64,000 nt of DNA from Pseudobacteriovorax sp. (lineage in GTDB: Bacteria; Bdellovibrionota_B; Oligoflexia; Oligoflexales; Oligoflexaceae). The stretch's first letter is position 1, and the number at the start of each line of letters is the position of its first letter. Location: NCBI GenBank assembly GCA_013215145.1, contig JABSRP010000014.1:62001-126000 (forward strand). The letters run 5' to 3'. The notes below the pieces were generated by a model. That model did no database searches and had not been told where the DNA came from. It was given only the letters and a program-made list of their open reading frames with translations. This document shows positions 63,997-64,000 of this stretch, piece after piece. Position numbers and translations under genes: made by a program.

Positions 63997-64000
63997 GGTC

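Noticed and set aside
1-64000. CRISPR array, insertion sequence, prophage, tRNA or rRNA genes
   Set aside because: No repeated spacer pattern, transposase, integrase or conserved RNA sequence was seen.

Overview
The window reads as chromosomal DNA of a Gram-negative bacterium of moderate G+C. A lipid A/LPS pathway (kdsB, a family 9 heptosyltransferase), several outer-membrane barrel proteins and a lipoprotein metalloprotease show an outer membrane. A myxobacterial-style Ser/Thr kinase with a C-terminal PEGA region, PilZ and CheX-like proteins, and the holB-ricT(PSP1)-tdk order suggest a delta-proteobacterium in the broad sense; Bdellovibrionota/Oligoflexia is my best guess. That is inference, because the window has no rRNA. 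I found no tRNA, rRNA, insertion sequence, prophage or CRISPR array. Coding density is very high: only one gene-free gap passes 300 bases (1629-1933), and many genes overlap by 4 nt.

Layout. 1-4.6 kb: the 3' part of acs, then a PilZ protein, two small unknown proteins and an RlmD-type rRNA methyltransferase. 4.6-7.7 kb: an argR-argG-argH operon on the minus strand. 7.8-11.7 kb: DUF445, a CheX-like protein, an XRE-type regulator with a degenerate ImmA/IrrE-like C-terminus, and two small unknown proteins. 11.9-14.6 kb: cysS and hutI. 14.6-19.3 kb (minus): tyrS, an exported SH3 protein, an M48 lipoprotein protease, a FadL-like porin and greA. 19.5-23.8 kb: a CobU-like protein, miaA and mutL, engB head to head with mutL, and a small unknown protein. 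23.9-30 kb (plus): lpdA and an E2 acyltransferase, then hemX-hemA-hemC. 30-36 kb: rlmN with a MATE/ANK-like transporter, and tmk-holB-ricT-tdk on the minus strand. 36-42 kb: Ser/Thr kinase, photolyase, a TPR-like protein and a UMF1-type transporter. 42-48.6 kb: a heptosyltransferase with two small unknown genes, a sigma/anti-sigma-like pair, kdsB and a large exported metallopeptidase-like barrel protein. 48.7-57.4 kb: aroC, an SLC12-type transporter, ribD, a DegP/HtrA protease and an exported FecR-like/barrel protein. 57.4-64 kb (minus): trpD-trpC-trpF-trpB-trpA followed by an APC permease with a cytoplasmic stress-protein-like tail.

Most of the window is core metabolism and information processing. 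The less ordinary material is: (i) a heptosyltransferase whose full-length frame has no ATG/GTG/TTG start and appears to begin at CTG; (ii) the XRE/degenerate ImmA regulator with a palindrome in its promoter region; (iii) a sigma/anti-sigma-like pair without the usual zinc motif; (iv) a roughly 1010-residue secreted HEXXH protein fused to a barrel-like C-terminus; (v) a CobU homologue lacking the family's nucleotide-accepting histidine; and (vi) several inverted repeats in divergent promoter regions. No defence system or obvious mobile island is visible. Many starts were moved from the longest frame to a downstream codon with a well-placed Shine-Dalgarno sequence; each such change is stated in its entry.
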